NCBI GenBank assembly: GCA_905235425.1
Contig: CAJOKY010000001.1
Location: forward strand, 1-37,204
Length of the DNA stretch: 37,204 nucleotides
Reading direction: 5' to 3'
Origin: an uncultured Selenomonadaceae bacterium
Lineage (GTDB): Bacteria; Bacillota; Negativicutes; Selenomonadales; Selenomonadaceae
A program made the position numbers and the translations under genes. Below, piece after piece: positions 1 through 8,874 of this stretch (positions are counted from its first letter, which is position 1; every line of letters begins with the position of its first letter). The notes under the pieces were generated by a model that worked only from the letters and a program-made list of their open reading frames with translations, ran no database searches and was not told the DNA's origin.

Positions 1-24
1 GACTGTCCCAAATTTTGTTTTAAC

Positions 25-1185
25 TTAGAAAATCAAGGCCTTGTAAATACTGAATTTCGGATTCAATTTACACAAAAAATCTGATGCTCCTACATCAGCA
101 TCCCTTACTTGTTTAACACGTGGTGTAGACGTCGAACGATGCTTGCGCGTCATGTGTTTCACGTCGCGTATTGTTTCAAATTTCTCGACGTTTATAATTT
201 TTGCATGCTCTTCACTCGGCGGCAAGTGTGAAATTTTTTTGCTAATGACGCCTTTTTCGGCAAGCCTGCGTTCAAATTCGCTGAAGTCGTCGCAAAAATT
301 TTCCATATGCTCCACCAAAGTTTTACTCTCGGCAGGATCGGGCGGTCTGTCGTTATCGTCGAGCCCGACCAATTCCATTGTAATGCTGCCGTCAGATTTA
401 AAAGTTGCGTTGACCGCCGTGCCGTCCGCGTAAGAAAAAAGTTCCTGCCGAAAATGACTACCGCTTTTCTTCGTAACTTCACGGGTTCCGATAACGTCGT
501 AGCCCATATCGCGCATGACTTCATCAAGGCATTTGTCAATGTACTCCCGTTCATCGTCCTGCGCAATTTTTTCACGCAAGCGCAAAATCTCCGACTCAAT
601 CTGCGCGACTGAACTTTCCTCCACCGAAAAATTTTTCACGGACTCTTTCGCCATGCCACAGAGAATTTCATAATCCATAAGCAACGGAGAAATTTTTTCG
701 TACAGATTAAAAAATTTTTCGCACTCCTTAAACAACGGTTTAACGGAGACTTCAATCAAAATTTTGTCGCCGCAATTTTCCTTAGCCGCAGTCAATCTCT
801 CCCGCAAAGTCACGGGCAAACGCAAATCCGTCAACAAAAAATTTACGCGCTCAAAAAATTTTTGTCCATCAAAATTTTCCGTTGACGGTTCAACAGAAAT
901 ATTTTTTTTCGACTGAAAACCTTTAAAGTTTGCGGAAAATTCGTCTTGGATGTTATCTGACTCCCTAATACGTGATTGCCTTGCTTCCTCCTCGCGACGC
1001 TTGCGCTTTTCTTCCTCATGGCGGCGGCGTTCTTCTTCGCGACGTTTACGCTCAGCATCTTCACGGTGACGGCGTTCTTCTTCACGACGCTTGCGCTCAG
1101 CCTCTTCACGGCGTCGACGTTCCTCTTCAAGCCTGCGCCTTTGTACATCACTTACGCTGTAACTTGAACACTTAGGACCCGACAT
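25..1185 (-). CDS. Charged-helix protein, unknown function
   Basis: 386 residues, not recognised. Residues about 14-70 are almost only Arg, Glu and Lys in repeats of 15 residues (ERKRREEERRHREDA type), expected to form a long single alpha-helix or coiled coil. The rest (about 95-386) is a mixed alpha/beta region; residues about 225-320 look like a compact domain with a strand-rich start (MGYDVIGTREV) and a short acidic segment (GLDDNDRPPDPAESK). No signal peptide or membrane segment. The ATG start lies 6 bases after the stop of the kinase gene, so the two are surely cotranscribed, but the Shine-Dalgarno is weak and translation may be coupled. By position it is likely a partner, scaffold or substrate of the kinase; that is inference. 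The gene ends 24 bases from the window edge and no terminator is visible. Confidence 0.8.
   Translation of the reverse strand: MSGPKCSSYSVSDVQRRRLEEERRRREEAERKRREEERRHREDAERKRREEERRRHEEEKRKRREEEARQSRIRESDNIQDEFSANFKGFQSKKNISVEPSTENFDGQKFFERVNFLLTDLRLPVTLRERLTAAKENCGDKILIEVSVKPLFKECEKFFNLYEKISPLLMDYEILCGMAKESVKNFSVEESSVAQIESEILRLREKIAQDDEREYIDKCLDEVMRDMGYDVIGTREVTKKSGSHFRQELFSYADGTAVNATFKSDGSITMELVGLDDNDRPPDPAESKTLVEHMENFCDDFSEFERRLAEKGVISKKISHLPPSEEHAKIINVEKFETIRDVKHMTRKHRSTSTPRVKQVRDADVGASDFLCKLNPKFSIYKALIF
981..1140 (-). repeat. 45-base tandem coding repeat
   Basis: Units with a 45-base period begin near 981, 1026, 1071 and 1116, recognisable by GGCGTTCTTCTTC-like starts on the plus strand. 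The two middle units are nearly identical; the outer two are more diverged. They encode the 15-residue Arg/Glu repeats of the charged helix, so copy number can change without breaking the frame. Confidence 0.8.
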
Positions 1186-1191
1186 AAATTT

Positions 1192-2826
1192 TCAACTCGC
1201 TTTCAAAAATTTTTTCCAGCTTTCCAGATTACTGCGATTCCCCAACGCGATTAACCACGCCTCAAATTCTTCAGTCAACTTGTAATTTTTATCCATCAGC
1301 TTTAAACAAAACGCATGAAAATTTTCTGCGGACACGCTAAGCAACTGATTTATATATTCGACAAGTTCATCAGCAGACGAAAACGTTTTACCATCAACCT
1401 GCAATTCCGCGCCACCAATTAAATAATAAGCGAAGCGATAATATTTCAGGCAATCGTCTTTCCTGTCCGCGTTGGTATTCTCAAGCGACTTTACCGCATC
1501 GACAAAATTTTTTTCTTGCGAATGAATTTCCAAGTAGCGCGAAACTAACTTGTTAGCTAAAACGTCGTCCCAAAATTCTTGGTTACTCATATCTGCGCGA
1601 CGCAAGCTTGACAAAATTTCTTGACCAAATTCTTTAAGCGACTGATAAAATTTTCCCTTCCAAAAAAATTCTTCCATGCTCGGCGAAAGTTTGTATATCA
1701 GATTGAAAAAAGTTTTGCCGGAATTTTTATTCTTGTTACGTTCAAATTCAGCGTCAATGCAATTTCGCGCAATTTCTGTATCGTGCGCGCTGAAAAATCT
1801 TGAAAGAATTTGATGTTCAAAATCATATTTGCCCTTGCTCCAATTTTCAGCCAACGCCAACGCTAAACTATCTATGTCGTCGTAATTTTTTCCATTGAAT
1901 TTATAAACCGCGCCGCCCCAATTATTGTACGCCGTCTGTCCGGGAACAGATTGATTTTTTCCCGCGAGCCATTTTTCGACTTCGTCATAAGTCCAACGCC
2001 GATTAGGATTTTTAAGATTTTTTCGTTTACTGATGTCGCCATAAGTTAAAGCCGTTATTAAATCTCTCAACTCCACCGGCATATTGGCGGGGTAAGGCAA
2101 AGCGTTTATCGTTAAAGTCCGTTCTAATTCTTCGGGCGTTAAATTTGCGTAGGGAAGATGCCCGCAAAATAATTCGTATAAAGTGAGACCAAGTGAGTAG
2201 TAATCCGATTCTTTAAGGTACAAAAATTTTGGTGGAAAAGTTTCTGGGGCTGCGTAGCTAAAAGTTATTCCTGTGTTCGTCACTATTGCGGTTGCATTTC
2301 CAGATTTTAATGAGCTGATTCCAAAATCAATTAGCGCGACGCCTTTTCCATTTTCCAGTTGCATTATGTTGGCAGGCTTTAAATCTTTGTGAAAAATTCC
2401 AGTTTCGTGCAAAAGTTTTAGTGCAGTGTTCACGCAGGGAATGATGTTTCGTTTTAATTCCGCGAGAGAAAAAATTTTTCCTTGAAGACTTCCCAATTTG
2501 TAGTAAGGCAAAATTGTGACGGGGCGTCCTTCGTAAGTTCCTACGTCAAAAATTTTTGCGACGTACGGCGAATTAATTTTCTTTAAAGCTTCGATAACGT
2601 CAGCCTTCACTGCGTCAACGCGATTGTAAATTTTTGCGACGTACTCTGCGCCATTGTATTCGCAAACGTAAATGTCCGCCTCACCAGAAATAACGTCGAG
2701 ATGATTTTTTACAACGTACTTGGCGATTAATTTTGTTCCTTTCGGCAAGCTGAGCGACACCGTAGCGTGCGGATTAAGTTGGGTAGCCACCGCAAAGTTT
2801 GGATTCATAATCGTTTTGTTGCTCAC
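1192..2826 (-). CDS. Ser/Thr protein kinase with unknown C-terminal region
   Basis: A Hanks-type kinase domain fills about residues 30-290. The VAK lysine (K65), the catalytic loop HKDLKPANI (D148, N153), the metal-binding IDFG (D167) and the APE motif (YAAPE) are all present, so it should be active. The glycine-rich loop is degenerate (ISGEADIYV). Residues about 290-545 are an unrecognised, mainly helical region; no membrane segment or PASTA repeats are seen, so it is a cytoplasmic kinase. The frame is open from a TTG at 2844, but the first bases there (AAAGGAG) are the ribosome binding site, 8 bases before GTG at 2826, so I use GTG (544 residues). It has its own promoter and is followed after 6 bases by the charged-helix gene. 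It lies beside an ADP-ribosyltransferase/ATPase/chaperone operon in the same orientation, which suggests it controls that system. Confidence 0.93.
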   Translation of the reverse strand: MSNKTIMNPNFAVATQLNPHATVSLSLPKGTKLIAKYVVKNHLDVISGEADIYVCEYNGAEYVAKIYNRVDAVKADVIEALKKINSPYVAKIFDVGTYEGRPVTILPYYKLGSLQGKIFSLAELKRNIIPCVNTALKLLHETGIFHKDLKPANIMQLENGKGVALIDFGISSLKSGNATAIVTNTGITFSYAAPETFPPKFLYLKESDYYSLGLTLYELFCGHLPYANLTPEELERTLTINALPYPANMPVELRDLITALTYGDISKRKNLKNPNRRWTYDEVEKWLAGKNQSVPGQTAYNNWGGAVYKFNGKNYDDIDSLALALAENWSKGKYDFEHQILSRFFSAHDTEIARNCIDAEFERNKNKNSGKTFFNLIYKLSPSMEEFFWKGKFYQSLKEFGQEILSSLRRADMSNQEFWDDVLANKLVSRYLEIHSQEKNFVDAVKSLENTNADRKDDCLKYYRFAYYLIGGAELQVDGKTFSSADELVEYINQLLSVSAENFHAFCLKLMDKNYKLTEEFEAWLIALGNRSNLESWKKFLKAS

Positions 2827-2876
2827 GCTGAATTCTCCTTTCAACTTTATTTCTCCGATTGATATTTTTCATACGC

Positions 2877-2905
2877 AATATATCAGGATTTTCAAACACT
2901 GTAAA
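2877..2905 (-). promoter_or_regulatory. Sigma-70-type promoter of the kinase gene
   Basis: On the minus strand: -35 TTTACA (2900-2905), a 17-base spacer, and -10 TATATT (2877-2882). It lies about 50 bases before the kinase start and just after the terminator of the upstream operon, so the kinase pair is a separate transcription unit. Confidence 0.7.
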
Positions 2906-2975
2906 CGATTTAACTAGCAGAGAAATGAATCAATATCTGCCATTGTTACAAACTTCTTTCTTCAAAAATTGGATT

Positions 2976-3008
2976 AAAAAAATCCCAATCTAAGCTAAGA
3001 TCAGGATT
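2976..3008 (-). terminator. Intrinsic terminator after the TPR gene
   Basis: On the minus strand an 11-base-pair stem (AATCCTGATCT with AGATTGGGATT, two G-T pairs) and a 6-base loop are followed by a run of seven T. It lies 28 bases after the stop of the TPR gene and closes the eight-gene operon. Confidence 0.8.
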
Positions 3009-3035
3009 GTAATTTTTTATTTGTTTAGCAAAATT

Positions 3036-4289
3036 TCATCTTCGGCTAGACCGTGAAGACTCCCACATCATTGCAAAAATGAATGCGACTAATAATAAAC
3101 TGATCTTGAAACTCCATTTTAAATACCAAGCAAAAATGGATCCGATCTTGATATAAAATCGCTCACTTCTCTCGCGTCTTCCTGTCAAATAAAATTTGTT
3201 AATCTGCCAGTACGGGCGAAAACTAACTTGAGCTAAACGAATACCACTGTAAAATAAAAGTACTCCTATTGTAATCATCATTCCAGTAGCAGGATTGGGA
3301 CCTGAAGAAAGAAACATTACACCCGGCATAAGATAAAATAACGATCCAACTAAAAGCACCGCCGTATCTCGAAGATTCGCTTTATTGTATTCTGTTTTTC
3401 CAAAATATTTTGCATTCTCCAAAACGAAAACTGTTGTATCGTCACGATAAATTTCAGCAGCTTTACTGCAAATAGCCAGACATTTTTCGTAAGCCTCTTG
3501 GCTGGCAATAAGCATTGAACCCGTTGAAGGGTCTTCAACATAGCAAGTATGTGAAAGTGTAATTAAATCGTAAGCACAAGCACGACGAAAATCTGAATCG
3601 TTAGGATTTTTTTGTAAATATTCGTCAATTAACTTAAACGCAAGCGCCTCATTACCCATATGTTCGTAAAGATAACATTGCTCCGCGATGGCAATAGGGT
3701 TGTTAGGAGAAATTTCAAACAGCCTATTGAGGTAACCTTGTGCACATTCGTAAGCGGCAACCTCAGTAGAATATCGAGCGCCAAAACAAAGCGATTGGAA
3801 ATCGTTAGGAAATTCTGTAAGTGCTTGCGTTATGGATATGAATGCTTGTTGCATATTATTTAATCCATAATTCGCCATAGCAAGATAGTGATATAAGCGG
3901 ACATCTTTTACATTTTCGCTCAGAGCTTCCTTACAATTTTTCACAACACCATTGTAATTTTTTATTTTTAACATTTCGTCAAGTTTGTCTAGAAAATCTC
4001 TTGCAGCTTTTTGTTCCTCTTCGCTTATTTTACCTTCCCTGTAAGCTTTGTCCAGTTCTCTATCGTACTTATCTCTGTTACTTTCAAAAGTTTTTATTGC
4101 CTCTGAAAATGCATTAAGGTCTTCTTCAATTTCAGCCTGTTGCTCACGGTCAAAGGGATTCATAGAAGCCTGATTCATACGTTGCCCCTGCATTGATCTA
4201 AGCTGTTTCAGAATTTCCTCCGTTTTAAGATTTCTATCGAGACGAAACTTTTGGTAATAGTCCACAATTCCAGTTACATTTTTACTCAT
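3036..4289 (-). CDS. TPR membrane protein with J-like N-terminus
   Basis: 417 residues. The N-terminus (about 8-80) begins VDYYQKFRLDRNLKTEEI and ends RDKYDRELDKA, the pattern of a J-domain (DYYxxLGLD...KRxxYD), but no HPD tripeptide is present, so classic stimulation of Hsp70 is doubtful. Residues about 105-240 are TPR-like helical repeats (YHYLAMANYGLNNMQQAFI, NDFQSLCFGARY, NPIAIAEQCYLYEHMGN). Three hydrophobic segments follow (about 310-332, 336-355 and 388-408), so the TPR part is probably cytoplasmic and membrane-tethered. AGGAG lies 8 bases before the ATG. The gene is last in the operon, 14 bases after the zinc-ribbon gene and two genes after the Hsp70. A cochaperone or scaffold role beside that Hsp70 is inference. 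Confidence 0.82.
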   Translation of the reverse strand: MSKNVTGIVDYYQKFRLDRNLKTEEILKQLRSMQGQRMNQASMNPFDREQQAEIEEDLNAFSEAIKTFESNRDKYDRELDKAYREGKISEEEQKAARDFLDKLDEMLKIKNYNGVVKNCKEALSENVKDVRLYHYLAMANYGLNNMQQAFISITQALTEFPNDFQSLCFGARYSTEVAAYECAQGYLNRLFEISPNNPIAIAEQCYLYEHMGNEALAFKLIDEYLQKNPNDSDFRRACAYDLITLSHTCYVEDPSTGSMLIASQEAYEKCLAICSKAAEIYRDDTTVFVLENAKYFGKTEYNKANLRDTAVLLVGSLFYLMPGVMFLSSGPNPATGMMITIGVLLFYSGIRLAQVSFRPYWQINKFYLTGRRERSERFYIKIGSIFAWYLKWSFKISLLLVAFIFAMMWESSRSSRR

Positions 4290-4303
4290 CTGATAAACTC
4301 CTA

Positions 4304-5608
4304 TTATTCATCAAAAGTTCGAGTAAGTTTTGCTTCCAAACTATCAATCTTCCAGTTATCACCTGATTTTATCAAAATGCCGTTCCCTTGAAAAATCTGT
4401 ACTTTTATTTTTCCATTGATACGGTCTTTGGCTTGTAATGTATATGAAACGCGAACTATATTATCACTTTTTTCAATGACTTTCAAATCTGTCAACTTAT
4501 TTTCTATCATATCAGCATAGCCACTACGATAGCTTTCAAATTCTCCCATACGGTTTTGTTGTACACCTGTCATCATATCATAAGCTTTAGAAAACTCCCT
4601 TATATTTAATTGATCCCAGTATAACCTAAAAGTTTGGACAGCAACATCTTCTTTCTGAGCAGAGGTTACCTTCTCATCACTTAAAGTTCTAACGCTTATG
4701 TACTCTACAACGTTATTTTTTAATGCAAACCGCAATAAAGATTTTTTTTCATGTTCAGACACGAAAGGATATTCCAATAAGGTGTTTCCATTTATTTCAC
4801 TAAGTTCATAATCACGTCCATATGTTGAGATAACTTCTTGTTTGGTAGAATCTTGATGAAGTGCGCGTTTAGTGTCAACATTAGATGTTTTTGATACCAA
4901 TGCCTCAACTACGTTATTCTTTACGACAACTTCAACGTCCGGATAATCATATCGTAAAAATCCATCTTGATTGTCACGGATAGCACCTTCCTTTCCCAAT
5001 AAGGAGTGTACTTTATCTAGATTATCGCCTAAACATATCGCGCCAAGAGACAAATCTGAACTTACATTATGCATATCCGATTTTGAAGGTAACTTGTACG
5101 GTCGAACTTCAGGAATATTTTGAGAAGATGCATTGGGTTTTGGCTTTGTTCCCTGCGTTATAATTGGAGAGTACGGCACATTGCTGGAACCTATGTTTCT
5201 AAAATCGTAGCTGGTTACTATGAAAATTAGAAAAAAAACCAATGCTTTCACTAAAATATCTTTTCGTTTTATTAAGAATTCCTGCGGGTCTTTCATAAAG
5301 CTACTAAATAAACCTTCATCGTCAACATAAAGCTGGGGAGGAATTCTACGTGTAAACTTTTCGCTTGGAGCAGATGGTGGTATGATAGATACTTTTTTCT
5401 CGCTCGATTTTTTATCAGTATCGAACTGCCTAGCTTTTTTTCTTGTGACAGGAGGTTCTTTTTCAGCGTTTTTATTAGAATTAGAATCTTTTTCAGAATC
5501 TGTTCTAGCCGCAATCTTCATAATAGCTAAACTTCTTTTCGGTTTCCCACAGGTCTGACAAAAATTTCCGTTATTTATTTGTCCGCAAGAACAAATCCAT
5601 TCTTTCAT
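4304..5608 (-). CDS. Zinc-ribbon membrane protein with NTF2-like tail
   Basis: 434 residues. The N-terminus carries a short zinc ribbon (CSCGQINNGNFCQTCGKP; Cys pairs at 6/8 and 17/20). A charged linker follows, then one membrane segment at about 118-136 (LVKALVFFLIFIVTSYDF). After it come two repeats of a small fold resembling SmpA/BLIP-type repeats (GDNLDKVHSLLGKEG and the related TKQEVISTYGRDY), and a C-terminal domain (about 325-434) that looks NTF2-like (QTFRLYWDQLNIREFSKAYDMM ... GDNWKIDSLE). The topology suggests the zinc ribbon is inside and the tail outside the cell or in the periplasm. GGAGG lies 6 bases before the ATG; the gene is 23 bases after dnaK-like. It is probably a membrane sensor or anchor; its exact role is unknown. 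Confidence 0.8.
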   Translation of the reverse strand: MKEWICSCGQINNGNFCQTCGKPKRSLAIMKIAARTDSEKDSNSNKNAEKEPPVTRKKARQFDTDKKSSEKKVSIIPPSAPSEKFTRRIPPQLYVDDEGLFSSFMKDPQEFLIKRKDILVKALVFFLIFIVTSYDFRNIGSSNVPYSPIITQGTKPKPNASSQNIPEVRPYKLPSKSDMHNVSSDLSLGAICLGDNLDKVHSLLGKEGAIRDNQDGFLRYDYPDVEVVVKNNVVEALVSKTSNVDTKRALHQDSTKQEVISTYGRDYELSEINGNTLLEYPFVSEHEKKSLLRFALKNNVVEYISVRTLSDEKVTSAQKEDVAVQTFRLYWDQLNIREFSKAYDMMTGVQQNRMGEFESYRSGYADMIENKLTDLKVIEKSDNIVRVSYTLQAKDRINGKIKVQIFQGNGILIKSGDNWKIDSLEAKLTRTFDE

Positions 5609-5631
5609 CTATGTCCTCCGTCTGAATGAAG

Positions 5632-7236
5632 CTAATCACCTATGTTAAGTCGATGAAGGCGTTTCTCCTCCGCTACCAACTCTTCTTCCGTCATGTTAAA
5701 TTTGTCGCGATTTATTTTGACCTCCCCCAGTGGAGTACCGTTACCATTATCAAAACTTTTATCAAAATCTACAGCATGAACATGGATAATGGCATCGCTA
5801 TCACATGTAACTATAACTCTAATTTTAACGAAGTATTTACGCGGACGCAATTTTAATTCGGCTTCGCCAAGAATCATTGTGTACTTCAAATCCTCAGATT
5901 CACCTTGAGTTACCTGTAAAAAAATGGCATCTTGATCTTCCGCTGCAGTTTGATAGTCGTCTCTAATTATTCGCTTTGGTATCGGCGTATTTTTTTCCAT
6001 TATAATGGAATTATAATAGCTACCATCATCTCTTACAGCCACGATACCTATGCCATGGCTCGTAACATCACGGAAGGTATAGTTCTTGTCAAGAACAGGT
6101 AAGCTTGCTTTGTCAATGGATAAAGTTTCTTCGGATTTAGATTCCACGCCAGAATCAAAAGTTCCTTCTGCTTTACGACGAGCTACATCAACTGCATGAA
6201 AAGCCGCCCCAATTGCCACTGCTTCATCAGGATGCACTTCAGCAGAAGGTTTGATTCCCGTAACTCGCTCAATCTCTGAACGTACTTTAGGGATACGCGT
6301 TGAACCGCCGACCAAAATCACTTTGTCTATGTCACTGTACTGTAAATTGGCTGCATCGATAGCATTCTGCATTATACTAAGAGTACGTCCGACAATTTCG
6401 TTTACAAAATGCTCTTCAAAATATTCGCGATCGAGATTGATAGAAAATTCTTCACCTTTTATATAAATAGTAATTGATGTTTCGTCTTCAAAAGAAAGTT
6501 CTTTTTTAGCCTTCTCTGCCTGCAACATAAGTGCTTGTAACGCTTTAAGATCGTTTTCAATATCAAAGCCCGCACTTTCAGCTTCTTCTTTAGCCCATTC
6601 TAAAATGCCAATATCTATGTTATATCCGCCCAATTTATGGTTGCCATCTGTTGCAATGACTGTTATCTGATCTTCGTCTATGTCTAAGATACTAACGTCG
6701 AAAGTACCGCCGCCAAAATCATACACCATTATTCTTTGATGATGTTTAAGATCTTTCATTATTCCAAAAGCTATGGCTGCAGCAGTAGGCTCATTAATTA
6801 TATCAAGAACGGGAATCCCCGCAAGTCTTGCAGCATCCTGAGTTGATTTTCTTTGAGGGTCACTGAAGTAAGCAGGAACCGTAATAACCGCTCCATCTAT
6901 CTTATCGCCTAATCTATATTCAGCATCCTGTTTCAGCTTAGAAAGTATGAGCGATGAAACACTTTCCGCATTAAAAGTATCTCCGTTTTGCGCTGTAAAT
7001 ATGTAATTTCTTTCTCCCATATGGCGTTTTACAAAAGATTCATAATTACCGGGATCAGAAACACTTTTTTCCCTAGCTCTCTCTCCAACAATGGGTTTCT
7101 TGCCTCCAAATAACACAGCTGATGGCGTTATTCGATTACCCTGACGATTTTCAATAATTTGAGGCTGTCCCTTTTCGTCTACATAAGCAATAGCTGAAAA
7201 GGTTGTGCCTAAATCAATTCCTACTACTTTTCCCAT
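5632..7236 (-). CDS. DnaK/Hsp70-family chaperone, lid-less
   Basis: 534 residues. The nucleotide-binding domain is complete: phosphate 1 loop GIDLGTTFSAIAYV near the N-terminus, AVITVPAYFSDPQR, NEPTAAAIAFG, phosphate 2 DFGGGTFDVS and adenosine motif LVGGSTRIPKV. The beta-sandwich part (about 395-500) is diverged, and the protein stops soon after it (EEELVAEEKRLHRLNIGD), so it lacks the alpha-helical lid of ordinary DnaK (about 610-640 residues). No grpE or standard dnaJ is near. The start overlaps the previous gene by 23 bases and has only a weak ribosome site (GAGAG), so translation is probably coupled. It is a dedicated chaperone of this operon rather than the housekeeping copy: it may fold, hold or assemble the Ig-like, ATPase or ADP-ribosyltransferase proteins (inference). 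Confidence 0.93.
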   Translation of the reverse strand: MGKVVGIDLGTTFSAIAYVDEKGQPQIIENRQGNRITPSAVLFGGKKPIVGERAREKSVSDPGNYESFVKRHMGERNYIFTAQNGDTFNAESVSSLILSKLKQDAEYRLGDKIDGAVITVPAYFSDPQRKSTQDAARLAGIPVLDIINEPTAAAIAFGIMKDLKHHQRIMVYDFGGGTFDVSILDIDEDQITVIATDGNHKLGGYNIDIGILEWAKEEAESAGFDIENDLKALQALMLQAEKAKKELSFEDETSITIYIKGEEFSINLDREYFEEHFVNEIVGRTLSIMQNAIDAANLQYSDIDKVILVGGSTRIPKVRSEIERVTGIKPSAEVHPDEAVAIGAAFHAVDVARRKAEGTFDSGVESKSEETLSIDKASLPVLDKNYTFRDVTSHGIGIVAVRDDGSYYNSIIMEKNTPIPKRIIRDDYQTAAEDQDAIFLQVTQGESEDLKYTMILGEAELKLRPRKYFVKIRVIVTCDSDAIIHVHAVDFDKSFDNGNGTPLGEVKINRDKFNMTEEELVAEEKRLHRLNIGD

Positions 7237-8830
7237 TCAAAACCACTCTCTTCATTTCAGAGAAAAACGCTCCTAAAAAACTATTTTTAAACACCTCAAC
7301 AGGAATTTCCTTTCTTAATGTATGACTTTCATTCTCTATAACAATGATAGTTCTACCTTTGCCAACACCATGCACAGTTTGTCCAACAACATTTGCTACG
7401 CGCATATCCATACTAGTCACTAAAAGTCGTCCGTCAATAGCATTTTCTGGCATTATGCGAATGTTTAAATCCCTTGAATCTCCACAGGCAATTCTTAAAG
7501 TATCCTCTTCTGGAATTATGGCAACCAACACAGGTCTCACTATACAGCGGAACGACGAACTGACATTTTCCACAACACAACGAATATCACAGCTACCGGC
7601 TTTATATGCTTGGAGAACAGCTTTTTCGACAGATGCGATTTGAGGATTGGTTGTAATCCAAGTAATGCTGTCAATGTTATCCGCATCTGAAGGCATAACG
7701 GAAAACCTAACTGCGTAGGTGCTTCCTTCAGCAAGCTCTATACTCTTATATTCAAACATAATTTTTTGAACACGATTTCTTTTGATTACCTTAAAAGAAA
7801 CTTCAGCACTCGGGTTTTTTTCACCTTTTCTATGAATGTACATGTTACAAGAACCTGAGCGCAGTCCTTCCACCAAAAGACCATTGCAACGAATAATGCC
7901 TTCCCGACTATAGGTAAAACATAAATCCTCAATATCGACGGGAAGCTCTTCAATATCGCTATCAAATTTGATCATCACACTTCGCCCTTGTTCAATGGTA
8001 TTACTTTCAGCAATAGGGATAATCTTATTCGTTGTACTTTGAATCTCTTCAAAAAATTCCTTATATCGATTTTTTATTTCTGGTGCAAAGGATGCAACAC
8101 ATTTTCGCAAAGTCTGAACCAATGGAACAAACAATAAACATTTGAAAATAGCTTCATCTAAAAAATTACGCCGAGTTTGATAGACAAATAACCTACCAAT
8201 CTTTTCGCGAAATACAATTTCTTGTGAAAATGAATCTGATATTTGTATCAAAAAACCTTCTTCATTAGAGAAAAGTTTTAATTTATCAGCCGAAAGTTGT
8301 CGCTTAGTTAAAATAAATATAGTTTCACGCGGCTTATTACTAACCTGAGAAAAATTTTTCATGGAAACTATTTGAGGTTGGAGTTTGCAGAAAGAATTTT
8401 TAACATCTAAGCTCATAATATCATTTTCTAAAGAAGAAAGCTCTTCAGACAAAACAAAAAGTGCATCTAAATTTTGAAAAGCATAGTCAGAAATTTGCTT
8501 GTCTCGAATAAGACTGTTAAGAAATCTAAGCCGTTTTGAGGTGGAAGTTGCACGAATCAAAGGCAAGGAAATATAGTTTGTACAAAGATCATGAGAGGAC
8601 GCTAAAACTTGCATAACATTCATTTCTTCATCAGAGGATGAAAATTCCAAAGAAAAACTTTCGCCATTGAAATGTTTACCGATGTCGTCAAGAATACAAT
8701 CGCACCATTCATAAAATGGCGAATTCATATGCTGATAAAGACTACTGTAAGGCGAAAGGCTTTTACCATCTATTAAAATACTCAACCGTTGCATATACGG
8801 ATTATTGACAAGTTTAACATTGTGCGGCAA
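7214..8830 (-). CDS. Protein with bacterial Ig-like domains
   Basis: 538 residues. About 1-270 is an unrecognised alpha/beta region. About 275-515 holds three consecutive beta-sandwich units of the bacterial Ig-like (Big_2) type, best seen in IELAEGSTYAVRFSVMPSDA ... ITWITTNPQIASVEKAVLQAYKAGSCDI, with a weaker unit before and another after (RIACGDSRDLNIRIMPENA). There is no signal peptide, which is odd because Big_2 domains are usually outside the cell; here they are probably cytoplasmic or exported by another route. The start is TTG, with GGAGG 9 bases before it; no better start is seen. The gene overlaps the dnaK-like gene by 23 bases, so the two products are probably made together, and this may be a client or partner of the chaperone. 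Confidence 0.82.
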   Translation of the reverse strand: MPHNVKLVNNPYMQRLSILIDGKSLSPYSSLYQHMNSPFYEWCDCILDDIGKHFNGESFSLEFSSSDEEMNVMQVLASSHDLCTNYISLPLIRATSTSKRLRFLNSLIRDKQISDYAFQNLDALFVLSEELSSLENDIMSLDVKNSFCKLQPQIVSMKNFSQVSNKPRETIFILTKRQLSADKLKLFSNEEGFLIQISDSFSQEIVFREKIGRLFVYQTRRNFLDEAIFKCLLFVPLVQTLRKCVASFAPEIKNRYKEFFEEIQSTTNKIIPIAESNTIEQGRSVMIKFDSDIEELPVDIEDLCFTYSREGIIRCNGLLVEGLRSGSCNMYIHRKGEKNPSAEVSFKVIKRNRVQKIMFEYKSIELAEGSTYAVRFSVMPSDADNIDSITWITTNPQIASVEKAVLQAYKAGSCDIRCVVENVSSSFRCIVRPVLVAIIPEEDTLRIACGDSRDLNIRIMPENAIDGRLLVTSMDMRVANVVGQTVHGVGKGRTIIVIENESHTLRKEIPVEVFKNSFLGAFFSEMKRVVLNGKSSRN

Positions 8831-8874
8831 AATTTATCCCTCCGTCCATATACAAAAAATAGGCTTGATGTCTT

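Noticed and set aside
1..24. Attachment site or element end at the left edge
   Set aside because: No repeat of these bases is seen elsewhere in the window and no integrase or tRNA end is near.
981..1140. Regular 45-base repeats that could suggest a CRISPR-like array
   Set aside because: The period keeps one reading frame and encodes 15-residue Arg/Glu repeats; there are no unique spacers.
5632..7236. Housekeeping dnaK locus
   Set aside because: No grpE, dnaJ or hrcA nearby, the lid is missing, and the gene is embedded in an accessory operon on a mobile element.
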